A stretch of 59,365 nt of DNA, taken from NCBI GenBank assembly GCA_026169195.1, contig JAPFEH010000018.1, positions 1-59,365 of the forward strand. The letters run 5' to 3'. The notes below the pieces were generated by a model. The model had not been told where the DNA came from. It was given only the letters and a program-made list of their open reading frames with translations, and ran no database searches. This document shows, in pieces, positions 1 to 8,439 of this stretch. Positions within the stretch are counted from its first letter, which is position 1; the number at the start of each line of letters is the position of its first letter. Source of the DNA: Dysosmobacter sp. (GTDB lineage: Bacteria > Bacillota > Clostridia > Oscillospirales > Oscillospiraceae). A program made the position numbers and the translations under genes.

Positions 1-21
1 CCTACCGAATGTAAACAGCGA

Positions 22-50
22 TTGACATGATTTTAAAAAGATAATATTAT
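22..50 (+). promoter_or_regulatory. Sigma-A promoter of the WYL/dynamin/HerA operon
   Basis: A perfect -35 TTGACA (22-27) is followed after 17 bases by TATTAT (45-50). The first gene starts about 40 bases downstream. No other strong promoter is evident before the later genes, so this probably drives the whole operon. Confidence 0.8.
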
Positions 51-89
51 ATTTAATAGATATGAAAAATGTGCTGTGGAGGAAGAAAA

Positions 90-1040
90 GTGAATGAAAT
101 GGGACAGGCGGCAGAAGTGAAGTCTGCAAGGATTCTTGACATCTATGCGCGGTTAATGGCAGGACAGATCCTAAACAAAGCTTCTTTGGCAGAGGAATAT
201 GGAGTCACCATGCGTAGCATCCAACGGGATATCGAGTCACTTCGTTTTTTTCTCATGGAAAAAGGCCTGCCGCAGGAGATCATCTATGACCGAACTGTGA
301 AAGGATATCGGATGGTCAACAGTGTTCCCGCAGGCCTAAGCAACAGTGAGATCTTAGCTGTTTGCAAGATCCTGCTGGAAAGCCGCTCACTGCGCCGGGA
401 TGAGATGCATCCGATCTTGGATAAGTTGGTTGAATGTGCCGTTCCGCAGGAACAGCGGAGAGCGGTTAAGGAGTTGATCGCCAACGAAAAACTTCATTAC
501 ATGGAACCTCACCACGGCAAAAGTATCCTGAATGGCCTATGGGATATGGGACAGGCCGTAAAAGAACACCGGGTCATGGAGATCCAGTATGAACGGATGA
601 AAGAACCAAAGCTGGTGATGCGCCGGGTCCAACCAGTAGGCATCATGTTTTCTGAATATTATTTCTATTTGACGGCGTTTTTAGAGGATAAAAGTCATTT
701 TGAAAACCCGGATGACCTGTTTCCGACAATTTATCGGATCGACCGAATCCAAAGCTTTAAAGTTTTGAATGAGCGTTTCCGGGTCCCATACTCTGAACGC
801 TTTGAAGAGGGTGAATTCCGTAAGCGGGTACAGTTCATGTACGGTGGTAAACTGCAACGCATTAGATTCCGCTATACCGGACCGTCACTGGAAGCTGTAT
901 TGGATCGGCTGCCTACATCAGAGGTCATCAGCGAGGATAGCGAGGGCTGGACTGTGGAAGCCGAGGTGTTCGGAAAAGGAATCGATATGTGGCTGCGGAG
1001 CCAAGGAAGTATAATTAAAATAATTGAATATAAAGATTAA
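90..1040 (+). CDS. WYL-domain transcriptional regulator of the defence-like operon
   Basis: A 316-aa HTH-WYL protein. The N-terminal winged helix (about residues 10-65) has the recognition pattern YGVTMRSIQRDIESL. The WYL domain lies at about 145-220 and a WCX-like C-terminal region follows. WYL proteins usually bind a nucleic-acid-derived or other ligand and control DNA-damage or phage-defence genes; many act as repressors of the operon they open, such as the BrxR and CapW families. The GTG at 90 sits 6-7 bases after GGAGGA and is preferred; ATG at 69 precedes that ribosome site and ATG at 99 is rather far from it. The gene lies 40 bases upstream of the dynamin gene on the same strand. Autoregulation is inference. 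Confidence 0.88.
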   Translation: MNEMGQAAEVKSARILDIYARLMAGQILNKASLAEEYGVTMRSIQRDIESLRFFLMEKGLPQEIIYDRTVKGYRMVNSVPAGLSNSEILAVCKILLESRSLRRDEMHPILDKLVECAVPQEQRRAVKELIANEKLHYMEPHHGKSILNGLWDMGQAVKEHRVMEIQYERMKEPKLVMRRVQPVGIMFSEYYFYLTAFLEDKSHFENPDDLFPTIYRIDRIQSFKVLNERFRVPYSERFEEGEFRKRVQFMYGGKLQRIRFRYTGPSLEAVLDRLPTSEVISEDSEGWTVEAEVFGKGIDMWLRSQGSIIKIIEYKD

Positions 1041-1050
1041 AAAAATCTTT
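1032..1050. promoter_or_regulatory. Short inverted repeat between regulator and dynamin genes
   Basis: AAAGATT and AATCTTT pair perfectly (7 bp) around an A5 loop and overlap the stop codon of the WYL gene. It could be a weak attenuator that lowers expression of the downstream toxic genes, or an operator. The stem is AT-only except for one pair, so it would be unstable as RNA. Confidence 0.3.
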
Positions 1051-1080
1051 GTAAATATTACAGAAAGAAGGCAAAAAAGT

Positions 1081-3108
1081 ATGATTAGCGATTATTCCAA
1101 GTATAAGGAACAGGTCTTATCTTCTTATGAGAAGTTTCTACCCATGGTAAACGAAGTTAAACAAGGTAGAGAAACCACTTATGATGATATTCTGTATCAT
1201 CTTGAAAAAAGGATCAAAAATATTCGACAGGATAAGTTCTTGTTGATGATTGCTGGCGAGGCCAAGAGCGGTAAGTCCACTTTCATCAATGCCTATCTGG
1301 GTAAAGAAATTCTCCCTATGGATGTCAAGCAGTGCACTTCCGCCATTGTCGAAATCCGTTATGGTGAGAGGTTTATTCTGAAGGCCACCTATGCTAATGG
1401 TCGAGAAGAGCTCTTTGAAGATGAAGCGGCTATTCAGGCGTTCCTTCAGAATCATGCAGCTATGGACGACAACTATCGTGATATTCCCGTGGCTGTTCTG
1501 AATATGAGTCTTATCATTCCAAAGAAAGACAAGCGTATTCAGTTGAGTGAAATCACGGAATGGGTGCAGCGGCTCCAGCAGGAAAACCTCTATCATCTGC
1601 CCGCAAAAGAGTATGCCGAGAAGATTAAGCAGTACGTACTTGAGGCGCAGAAGAATTGGAGAAATATTGTTCAGAAGATTGAAATTCAGTATCCATTCGA
1701 TGATGAAGATATGAAGGGCATCGAAATCATTGATACCCCTGGTGTCAATGCAGAGGGTCAGCTTGGCAAGATTACTGATGAGTATATCGAGAACGCCAAT
1801 GCTATTATGTTCCTCAAGCCCCTTACAGGCGCTGCTTTGGAGGCTACTTCTTTCAGAAAGTTCTTGGAGACTAAGAGTGCTGATAGAAATTCGGGGGCTA
1901 AGTTCCTCATCCTGACCCGTGCTGCCAACGAAACACCTGAGAACATCAAGCGCATCCATGCTGAGGCTCTCCGTCAGTTCCCTCGTATTGACCCGAAGCA
2001 GATCATCGCCGTGGATAGCAAAGTAGAACTCTACTGGAATAAGTTCCAGAGCATGACCGTGGAAGAAATCGGCTCTTATTTGATGGCTGAAACTACGGCT
2101 GGCCGTCTTGATTCTTTCCTCCTGCCAGCGTGGTTCCAAGCTCAGAATGACAGAACAAAGTATTTGGAATCGCTGAAAACCCTCTCTCGTTTTGCCAACA
2201 TTGATGATGCCCTAAATCTGTTTGCACACAAGGCACAGTATATTGCCCTGAGTGAGTTCCTGAAGGGAATGCAGACGGTTCTCAAAAAGATTAAGGCTGA
2301 CTTGAAGGAAGACATTGAGAACCGCAAGCTGAAAGTTACCAACCCCGAAGAATTGGAGAACAAGCTGAGAAATACCAATCGTAGCATTGAAAATCTGAAA
2401 AGAAAAATTCGCCAAACTGTGGACGAGATTTCAGATAAGTATTCTGCCGCGGGGGGTATCATCGAGGCAAAGGCTGATGCCGTTATCGAACAGTATATGA
2501 AGGAGATTGACGGTATCGACCCCTCCAATAGCCAGAGCCTCGATGAATTAGAGAAAATCTCCTTTCGTAAGATTGATATTTTTACTCAATATGAGAAAAA
2601 ACTCCAAAAGGAAATCGTTGCAGAATGCGACAGAAGTTTGATTGAGTTCAGTGCCAATGCTGACATCAATTATACGGTCATCAAGCCCGACCTGACCCCC
2701 GAAGTGGTCAAGAAAATCCGCGAGGAACAGAAGTTAAAAAACACTGAAACCCACTACTATACCAAGGGTAGCTCTTTCAATAAGCGAACCGTGTCCTGCA
2801 CTGAGGTAAATCAGTCCAGATATTACTCTGCTTTTCAGAAGAACATTGTCAGCAGAATCAAGAAAATTAGGAGTGATGCTGTGTCTGATCTGCATGACTT
2901 TGTTGAGGGGGTTACTGCAAAGTATAGTAGTGAGTTGACCCGCAATTTGAAAATCAAGCAGGATGATTACCAGAAATTGCTTGACGAAAAGAAGTCTGTT
3001 GATGAGCAGCTTGCCGAGATTGCACGGCTGGAGGCTGTCTTTGAGAGCATTTGCAGTCAGTTGACCGATGTGGATACTGTTAAAGGAGGGGTCGATAAGA
3101 ATGTCTAA
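1081..3108 (+). CDS. Dynamin-like GTPase (bacterial DLP)
   Basis: A 675-aa dynamin-superfamily protein. The GTPase domain shows G1 GEAKSGKST (residues 59-67), a G2 threonine near 86 (QCTSA) and G3 DTPG (218-221). The G4 position reads TRAA near 279-283 instead of the usual T/N-K-x-D, so guanine specificity may be altered. The C-terminal 400 residues are charged and helical with coiled-coil character, as expected for a dynamin stalk. Dynamins remodel membranes, and some bacterial ones (LeoA types, Eleos) take part in phage defence. ATG 1081 is chosen because AGAAGG lies 9-10 bases upstream; the in-frame ATG at 1024 overlaps the previous gene and has no ribosome site. The next gene starts inside its last 8 bases, implying translational coupling. 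Confidence 0.88.
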   Translation: MISDYSKYKEQVLSSYEKFLPMVNEVKQGRETTYDDILYHLEKRIKNIRQDKFLLMIAGEAKSGKSTFINAYLGKEILPMDVKQCTSAIVEIRYGERFILKATYANGREELFEDEAAIQAFLQNHAAMDDNYRDIPVAVLNMSLIIPKKDKRIQLSEITEWVQRLQQENLYHLPAKEYAEKIKQYVLEAQKNWRNIVQKIEIQYPFDDEDMKGIEIIDTPGVNAEGQLGKITDEYIENANAIMFLKPLTGAALEATSFRKFLETKSADRNSGAKFLILTRAANETPENIKRIHAEALRQFPRIDPKQIIAVDSKVELYWNKFQSMTVEEIGSYLMAETTAGRLDSFLLPAWFQAQNDRTKYLESLKTLSRFANIDDALNLFAHKAQYIALSEFLKGMQTVLKKIKADLKEDIENRKLKVTNPEELENKLRNTNRSIENLKRKIRQTVDEISDKYSAAGGIIEAKADAVIEQYMKEIDGIDPSNSQSLDELEKISFRKIDIFTQYEKKLQKEIVAECDRSLIEFSANADINYTVIKPDLTPEVVKKIREEQKLKNTETHYYTKGSSFNKRTVSCTEVNQSRYYSAFQKNIVSRIKKIRSDAVSDLHDFVEGVTAKYSSELTRNLKIKQDDYQKLLDEKKSVDEQLAEIARLEAVFESICSQLTDVDTVKGGVDKNV

Positions 3109-3736
3109 TGAGAAAGTCAAAGGTTTGATTGAGAACCTGTTCAATGAAATCCGTGAAGAAGTTTCGGATCTTATTCGTGTTTCCCATGACTCTACTGTTG
3201 CAACTGAGAGCATCATGGAGTATGTATCTGGCAAGATTACTGCAAGCAGCAAGGGTTATATCACCACTCTCTATTCTGAGTTATCTAAGGCTACTTTGGC
3301 AGAGCCTATTTTCGAGAGCGATGTCAATGCCAACAAGTTCTATGATTTGGAACTGAAGCAGAAGATTTATCGTGCTTATCAGTTTGATGTCAGCGACCTT
3401 TCTGCCTATAAAAAAGGTATTACCAGCAAGGAAATCAATGTGGTATATGCAACTGCCGGTGCTGCTGTTGGTGGAGCCGCTGTTGGTGGTATCCTTTTGG
3501 GTGCTTTGTCTGGAGTAGTTCATATTCCTTTGGTTGTCATTATTGCAGGTGCTGTTCTGGTAGGTCTTGGTGGAGGCTATACAGCCTATAAAACTGTTCC
3601 TGCCAAGAATATTGCAAACTATACTGATGGTGCCCTTTCCTTTCTTGATGATTTGGAGGATGAACTGTTGAATTGGGTTGATTCCATTGTTGACTACTAT
3701 AATCAGCAGGTGGAAGAACTGAAAAAGACTCTGTGA
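3101..3736 (+). CDS. Glycine-rich two-helix membrane protein, dynamin partner
   Basis: A 211-aa protein of no family I recognise. Residues 1-120 are soluble, helical and charged. Residues about 122-166 form a hydrophobic hairpin rich in small residues (AAVGGAAVGGILLGALSGVV, then a short turn and a second helix), resembling glycine-zipper membrane helices. A charged helical tail of about 45 residues follows. Overlap with the dynamin gene and the AAAGGAGGG ribosome site at 3082-3090 fix the start. Such coupling suggests a stoichiometric complex, with this protein anchoring the GTPase to the membrane. A pore-forming or membrane-disrupting role is possible but is inference. Confidence 0.75.
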   Translation: MSNEKVKGLIENLFNEIREEVSDLIRVSHDSTVATESIMEYVSGKITASSKGYITTLYSELSKATLAEPIFESDVNANKFYDLELKQKIYRAYQFDVSDLSAYKKGITSKEINVVYATAGAAVGGAAVGGILLGALSGVVHIPLVVIIAGAVLVGLGGGYTAYKTVPAKNIANYTDGALSFLDDLEDELLNWVDSIVDYYNQQVEELKKTL

Positions 3737-3745
3737 GGTGAAGAT

Positions 3746-6700
3746 ATGAGCGAAAAAGATAACAATCTCTCTGCCAAAGAACAGGAAATAGCAGTTCTCA
3801 AAAAGAATGTTGATGTGTTGAGCCAGCAGGCAGGAAACTTTGTCCAGAGTGTAGCTCCTTATTTGCAGGTCAACAACACCAACGTCAAGGAGCATGTGGC
3901 AGACAACTCTTCTAAGATCATTCAAGAGATGAAGTTCTTCCGCCTGAAAAGCTGTACAACTGAAGATGTGGAAGATTTGGCCCTGTATCTCAATGAGAAG
4001 ATGGAAAAGCTGTTTGTGGCGACCAGTTCTCTCAATGAGCCTATTGCCTATGGTATTGCCAGCTATGATGGGCAGACAAGCCTTGTCATTGGTGTTCAGA
4101 GTGAAGAAGCAGAGAGTGTTATTAAATCCTTGATTGAGGGGTTGCTTACGGGTATTGAGATTGCAGACTACACAATAGATTTTGCGAGTCGTAAATCTCA
4201 TGCTAAAACTGCTGGTATCATTTCTGCTGTTCCTATTCTGAAGGTCGAGGACGATAAGCAGAGATTTGACATCTCGACTTTGATGAGAAGTCTGAATGGT
4301 CATAACTATACGGTTCTTTGTGTTGCAAAGCCTTATCCCCTTGAAGTTATCCAGGCTAAGTATGCTGAGATTGTCGATGTCAGAGACCAGTGTTTTGCTG
4401 TCAGCAAGCGGAATTTGGCAAACCAGAGCAGCGAGACTGATACGACCACGAAAACTAAATCCACCACAGGTTCTGTTTCTGTTGGTGTGATGGCTATGGG
4501 TGGTCTTGGCCCTATTGCTATGGGTGGTGTTAATGTAAGCACTTCTGTATCGACAAGTGTTTCCGATGCTCTATCTAAGGCTATCGGAACGAGCGAGACT
4601 ATTTCCTATGATGTCCAGAATGGTTTTGCCCTTGAATTGATGGAATATTGCGATAAGGCCATCGAGAGATTGAGACAGGGACAGAATTTGGGCATGTGGG
4701 GAACTGCTATTGCCTATTCTGCATCTGATTCCTTTGAAGCTAAAATCATTCGCTCTTGCCTATGTGGTGAATTGGCTAAAGGTTCTGCTGACATTCTTCC
4801 ACTGAGACAGTTTGACCTTCAACTGAACGATACACAGGAGATCCTTATTCCTACGTTGGAAGATGGAAATCCGTTGCTTGCCCCTGTTACTTCAACTGAA
4901 TTGGGTCTGATTTGCACACCTCCTTTTGAGAGTGTTCCGGACTTTGAGTTGAAGAAAGGCAAGATATACCCCATGATTGCTTCTTCTGGTGGGGTTGTTA
5001 TAGGTAAGGTATCTGATGGTCATAGACCATTAGAGCACATGGAGTTCTCTTTGAGTGAAGCAGACCTAAACAAACACACCTTCGTTTGTGGTATTACTGG
5101 CAGCGGTAAAACTACGACGATTAAGGGCATTTTGAGAAACTGCAATAAGCCTTTTATGGTAATCGAGTCTGCAAAGAAAGAATATCGAAATATTGATTTG
5201 CCTGATTGTAGAAAGACTTTGACGTATACATTGGGCAAGCCCGAAATCAATTGTTTGCAGTTCAATCCGTTCTATATTCAATGTGGCATTAACTTGCAGA
5301 CCCATATTGATTTCTTAAAAGACTTGTTCAATGCCTCTTTCTCCTTCTATGGTCCTATGCCGTATATCTTAGAGAAGTGTCTGCACAATGTTTATCGCAA
5401 TAAGGGTTGGAATCTGACTTTGGGTTATCATCCTCATCTGGTGAACCAAAAGAATATCGCAAAAATCTTTGACTATGACTACATGAAGAAGCAGTATGCT
5501 TTGAAAGCCCACAAATACCTGTTCCCTACAATGCAGGAATTGAAAGATGAGGTAAAAAGATACATCGAAGAGGAAATGCAGTATGATGGTGAAGTTGGTG
5601 GTAACATCAAAACTGCAATTCTCACCCGACTGGAAAGTCTCTGCGTAGGTTCTAAGGGTTTTATGTTCAACACGAATGAACCAATCAACCTAGATGAACT
5701 GATGGAAAAAAATGTGGTCTTTGAGTTGGAAGGTCTTTCTGACGATTCTGATAAGGCTTTTTGTGTCGGCTTGTTGGTGGTGTTCATCAATGAGTATCGA
5801 CAGGTAAAGAAAGAAAAGGTCGAGAGTGAATCTGGCTTGCAGCACCTTCTGGTTATCGAGGAAGCCCATAGACTTTTGAAGAATGTGGATACTGAAAAGT
5901 CTTCTGAGAACATGGGTAATCCAAAAGGCAAGGCAGTTGAACACTTCACCAATATGATTGCAGAGATGCGGTCTTACGGCCAAGGTGTTATTATTGCCGA
6001 GCAGATTCCGAGTAAGCTGGCCCCTGATGTTATCAAGAACTCATCCAACAAGATTATTCAGCGAGTTGTGTCCGCTGATGACCAAGCCCTTGTTGCCAAT
6101 ACCATCGGTGTCAAGGCAGAGGATGCCGTTTATTTGGGCGGTCTGAAAACAGGTTTTGCACTATGCCATAAGGAAGGTATGAGCCTTCCCGTGTTCGTCA
6201 AGGTCAATCCTATCGAGGATAAGAATGTGTCTGATAAGGATGCTTATCTCGATAGAGAGGGTAAGATGTTTAAGGAAATCAATTATAGCTTGGTCAGAGA
6301 AAGTACTTCTTCTGAATTGGACAAGCTGAGTTTGATAATGCTTAACTGTTTAATGGCTCAGAGTGAAGATGCTGTTTTGAAGACCCTGAAATACTGTAAA
6401 GCATCTCTCAAGAGAGCATTGACACTGAAGAATGTTTCTTTGATCTATTGTCGAGAAGAGAATCAGTTGTTTGGTGATTTGTTAGCCGAGGGAGTTATAA
6501 ATCTCCTTATCAATGGTGTTTATAAGCTCGACCATTTGGTTGCTGATGAACTGCATGATGCCTTGACTGCTTTGTTCAAAGATGGGTTGAGCGAAGGTAT
6601 TGCTCCTGTTCGTGAGATGATGCATAATGGTTATATGCAAGACCCCAAGAGCAGATGTATCCTCACCGTTTCTGAATTGATAAAGCTGAGATACGATAAG

Positions 6701-6799
6701 TCTGTTGATTTGCTTGGCAGTATCAGAAGGTATTTCTATGTTGAGGATGCAAAGCTGTTCAACGAGATTGAAGCTCTGGTGAAGAAAGGATTTTCTTAA
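3746..6799 (+). CDS. HerA/FtsK-superfamily pumping ATPase with large N-terminal domain
   Basis: A 1017-aa protein. The DUF87/HerA-type ATPase core has Walker A GITGSGKT at 449-456, Walker B LLVIEEAHRLL near 702-709 and a sensor-like GQGVIIAEQIPSKL that follows about 45 residues later. The N-terminal 440 residues start with a coiled coil and include a low-complexity Ser/Thr/Gly/Met segment (about 230-275) not expected in archaeal HerA. The C-terminal 200 residues are helical. Members of this superfamily translocate DNA or protein through hexameric rings, and several defence systems pair HerA with a nuclease or Sir2 effector. Here the effector is probably the WHH nuclease encoded 1 base downstream. 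No VirB/Tra genes accompany it, so a conjugation ATPase is less likely. Confidence 0.88.
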   Translation: MSEKDNNLSAKEQEIAVLKKNVDVLSQQAGNFVQSVAPYLQVNNTNVKEHVADNSSKIIQEMKFFRLKSCTTEDVEDLALYLNEKMEKLFVATSSLNEPIAYGIASYDGQTSLVIGVQSEEAESVIKSLIEGLLTGIEIADYTIDFASRKSHAKTAGIISAVPILKVEDDKQRFDISTLMRSLNGHNYTVLCVAKPYPLEVIQAKYAEIVDVRDQCFAVSKRNLANQSSETDTTTKTKSTTGSVSVGVMAMGGLGPIAMGGVNVSTSVSTSVSDALSKAIGTSETISYDVQNGFALELMEYCDKAIERLRQGQNLGMWGTAIAYSASDSFEAKIIRSCLCGELAKGSADILPLRQFDLQLNDTQEILIPTLEDGNPLLAPVTSTELGLICTPPFESVPDFELKKGKIYPMIASSGGVVIGKVSDGHRPLEHMEFSLSEADLNKHTFVCGITGSGKTTTIKGILRNCNKPFMVIESAKKEYRNIDLPDCRKTLTYTLGKPEINCLQFNPFYIQCGINLQTHIDFLKDLFNASFSFYGPMPYILEKCLHNVYRNKGWNLTLGYHPHLVNQKNIAKIFDYDYMKKQYALKAHKYLFPTMQELKDEVKRYIEEEMQYDGEVGGNIKTAILTRLESLCVGSKGFMFNTNEPINLDELMEKNVVFELEGLSDDSDKAFCVGLLVVFINEYRQVKKEKVESESGLQHLLVIEEAHRLLKNVDTEKSSENMGNPKGKAVEHFTNMIAEMRSYGQGVIIAEQIPSKLAPDVIKNSSNKIIQRVVSADDQALVANTIGVKAEDAVYLGGLKTGFALCHKEGMSLPVFVKVNPIEDKNVSDKDAYLDREGKMFKEINYSLVRESTSSELDKLSLIMLNCLMAQSEDAVLKTLKYCKASLKRALTLKNVSLIYCREENQLFGDLLAEGVINLLINGVYKLDHLVADELHDALTALFKDGLSEGIAPVREMMHNGYMQDPKSRCILTVSELIKLRYDKSVDLLGSIRRYFYVEDAKLFNEIEALVKKGFS

Positions 6800-6800
6800 T

Positions 6801-7559
6801 ATGGGCTTAGAGATTTTAGGTAAACCCATTGAGGGCGCTGAAGTAAGTGAGTTTTCCGAAAAGGAACTTGAAGAAGGTAGCAAGGTCCTTGAACCCGACT
6901 ATGAATATATCAAAACACACCCCATTGAAGTAATGAGAGAAGCCAACACGATGATCAATGAGGTTGGTGATGCTACTCAGATTGAAGCAGAGTTTGTAGA
7001 TGTAGTTTACAATGAGACTTTTGTGAGAGATGTCACGTCGACTGCGGTTGATTATCGCCCTTTGACACAGGAAGAAATTCATGCCATTCAAGAAAGCACC
7101 AATATGTCGGATGTGACCTTGCAGGATTGCACCATTAACAGCGAGGGCACAATCAAACTGACTTGTATCAACGAATATAAGGTCGATGCTCCCTCCGAAG
7201 TTCCCTATGTTAACTATACTGTGACTGTCAACAACTATGAAATTCAAGTTGTTATGCCGGAGTTCCCCGAAGTTCTTTTTGAGACCACTGTCCCGCCTGA
7301 GATGTACTCTGCTGATGATTGGAGAATGTTTAAGCATTGTACCGAAGAGCTTCGCGTTGCTATCGCGGAAAATCCTGAATTGGGTAAGCAGTTCAGTGAG
7401 GAGCAGTTGGAGCAGATTATAGATGGTGCTCCGAGAATTAAGGGTTTGACTTGGCATCATGGTCCCGAATGTGGTAATATGCAGTTGGTTCCTACAAAGA
7501 TGCACTCTGAGTACCGTCATACAGGTGGAAAAGCCATTTGGGGTGGCGGGCGCACTTAA
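6801..7559 (+). CDS. WHH-type HNH nuclease toxin
   Basis: A 252-aa protein whose last 40 residues match the WHH branch of the HNH/endonuclease VII fold: LTWHH (216-220), then MQLVPTKMHS with H235, and RHTGG with H240. In polymorphic toxin systems this domain sits at the C-terminus and cleaves nucleic acid, usually with a SUKH immunity protein next door, as here. The N-terminal 160 residues are acidic and beta-rich and I do not recognise them. There is no signal peptide, WXG100, LXG, Rhs or other export leader. The gene starts 1 base after the ATPase stop, with AAAGGA at 6785-6790. The likely roles are an intracellular effector or a substrate of the HerA pump. Confidence 0.82.
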   Translation: MGLEILGKPIEGAEVSEFSEKELEEGSKVLEPDYEYIKTHPIEVMREANTMINEVGDATQIEAEFVDVVYNETFVRDVTSTAVDYRPLTQEEIHAIQESTNMSDVTLQDCTINSEGTIKLTCINEYKVDAPSEVPYVNYTVTVNNYEIQVVMPEFPEVLFETTVPPEMYSADDWRMFKHCTEELRVAIAENPELGKQFSEEQLEQIIDGAPRIKGLTWHHGPECGNMQLVPTKMHSEYRHTGGKAIWGGGRT

Positions 7560-7576
7560 GGAGGAGGTGTTAGCAG

Positions 7577-7981
7577 ATGATTGAGTGGAAGTATGTTTCT
7601 CCGTTGAAAGTAGGCACAGAAGTTGAAATGTTGGAACTCAAATACTTTAACCCCATTCCTGCTGATTTGAAGAAGTGTATTAAGCAGAATAATGGTGGTA
7701 TGCCTTCACCATCCAAGTTTGATTTGGGAAAAAAGAAGGATATGGTATTTGGTGGTCTGTTGTCCTTTAACAAAGGTGATGATGATAGTATCTATGATTT
7801 TATTGGCGAGTTTGAAACTGCGGACAAAACGAGACTGGCTATGTTTCCCTTTGGCCTAGATCCTTTTGGTAACTTCTTTTGCATTAAAGATAATAAGGTT
7901 GTCTTCCTCGATCACGAGAGCAACGATATTTATCCAGTTGCTAATACCTTCACCGAGTTCCTCGAAGCACTTCATGCTTAA
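7577..7981 (+). CDS. SUKH (SMI1/KNR4) family immunity protein
   Basis: A 134-aa SUKH-1 protein. Typical signatures are the PADLKKCIKQNNGG helix-turn (about 30-43), a LLSFN strand, FGLDPFGNFFCI (the usual glycine/acidic turn) and a final TFTEFLEAL helix. SUKH proteins bind and neutralise nuclease toxins encoded immediately upstream, so it is predicted to inhibit the WHH nuclease. GGAGGAGGTG (about 7560-7569) is the strongest ribosome site of the operon, fitting a need for excess immunity protein. It is the last gene of the operon, and no clear terminator follows. Confidence 0.88.
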   Translation: MIEWKYVSPLKVGTEVEMLELKYFNPIPADLKKCIKQNNGGMPSPSKFDLGKKKDMVFGGLLSFNKGDDDSIYDFIGEFETADKTRLAMFPFGLDPFGNFFCIKDNKVVFLDHESNDIYPVANTFTEFLEALHA

Positions 7982-8030
7982 TGCAGTTCTAGTCTATCAT
8001 TATACAATGAAAGGTCTGCTGTATTTGCCA

Positions 8031-8043
8031 TAAGATTATCTTA
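8031..8043. promoter_or_regulatory. Palindrome upstream of the HTH/Cys-rich gene
   Basis: TAAGAT-T-ATCTTA is a perfect 13-base palindrome, 55 bases before the 8098 start. It may be an operator for the HTH protein it precedes. No convincing -35/-10 pair could be placed around it. Confidence 0.3.
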
Positions 8044-8097
8044 TTAACAAGCGAACATCATGGTAAATCAAGAAGAATGATAAAGGAGTGATTTATT

Positions 8098-8439
8098 ATG
8101 ATGAACAATAACGAGTTTAGAGAAGCTGTCAGGAATATGCGCCGGTCCCCTACCCTGCTGGAACGGAGCGGCGAATATTGGAGCAATGAAGACAAAGAAA
8201 AGGTGAACAAGCTTTTCAATGAGGGCACCGGCATTACGGAAATCGCCATGATTTTGCAGCGTTCTGAAACTGCTGTTATGCAGCAAATCGAAAAGCAGGA
8301 CTTATATGGCCGAAAGTCATTCCCAACTCGACAGAGGACCTGCTCCGCAACTGCTAAGTGCTTATGCAACACCTGCTCGGCTGACCCAGCATTATGCCCC
8401 CTCCGTAGTGTTTACCGTTCTAATCAGGAGGATGTCTGA
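8098..8439 (+). CDS. Small HTH protein with cysteine-rich tail
   Basis: A 113-aa protein not known to me by name. Residues about 25-65 look like a helix-turn-helix (NEGTGITEIAMILQRSETAV), like the DNA-binding part of homing or resolvase-type proteins. The C-terminal third holds six cysteines within about 25 residues (CSATAKCLCNTC ... C), suggesting a zinc knuckle. A TAAAGGAG ribosome site lies 8 bases before the first ATG. Its stop codon abuts the excisionase-like start, so the two are cotranscribed. Similar pairs occur in Firmicutes mobile elements, so a role in excision control is plausible. Confidence 0.65.
   Translation: MMNNNEFREAVRNMRRSPTLLERSGEYWSNEDKEKVNKLFNEGTGITEIAMILQRSETAVMQQIEKQDLYGRKSFPTRQRTCSATAKCLCNTCSADPALCPLRSVYRSNQEDV

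Noticed and set aside
1138-2139. 333-codon minus-strand frame
   Set aside because: Antisense to the dynamin gene; Ile/Leu/Ser-rich shadow.
3746-6799. Conjugation ATPase (VirB4/TraC) for the HerA-like gene
   Set aside because: No mating-channel genes are beside it and the neighbours form a toxin/dynamin operon.
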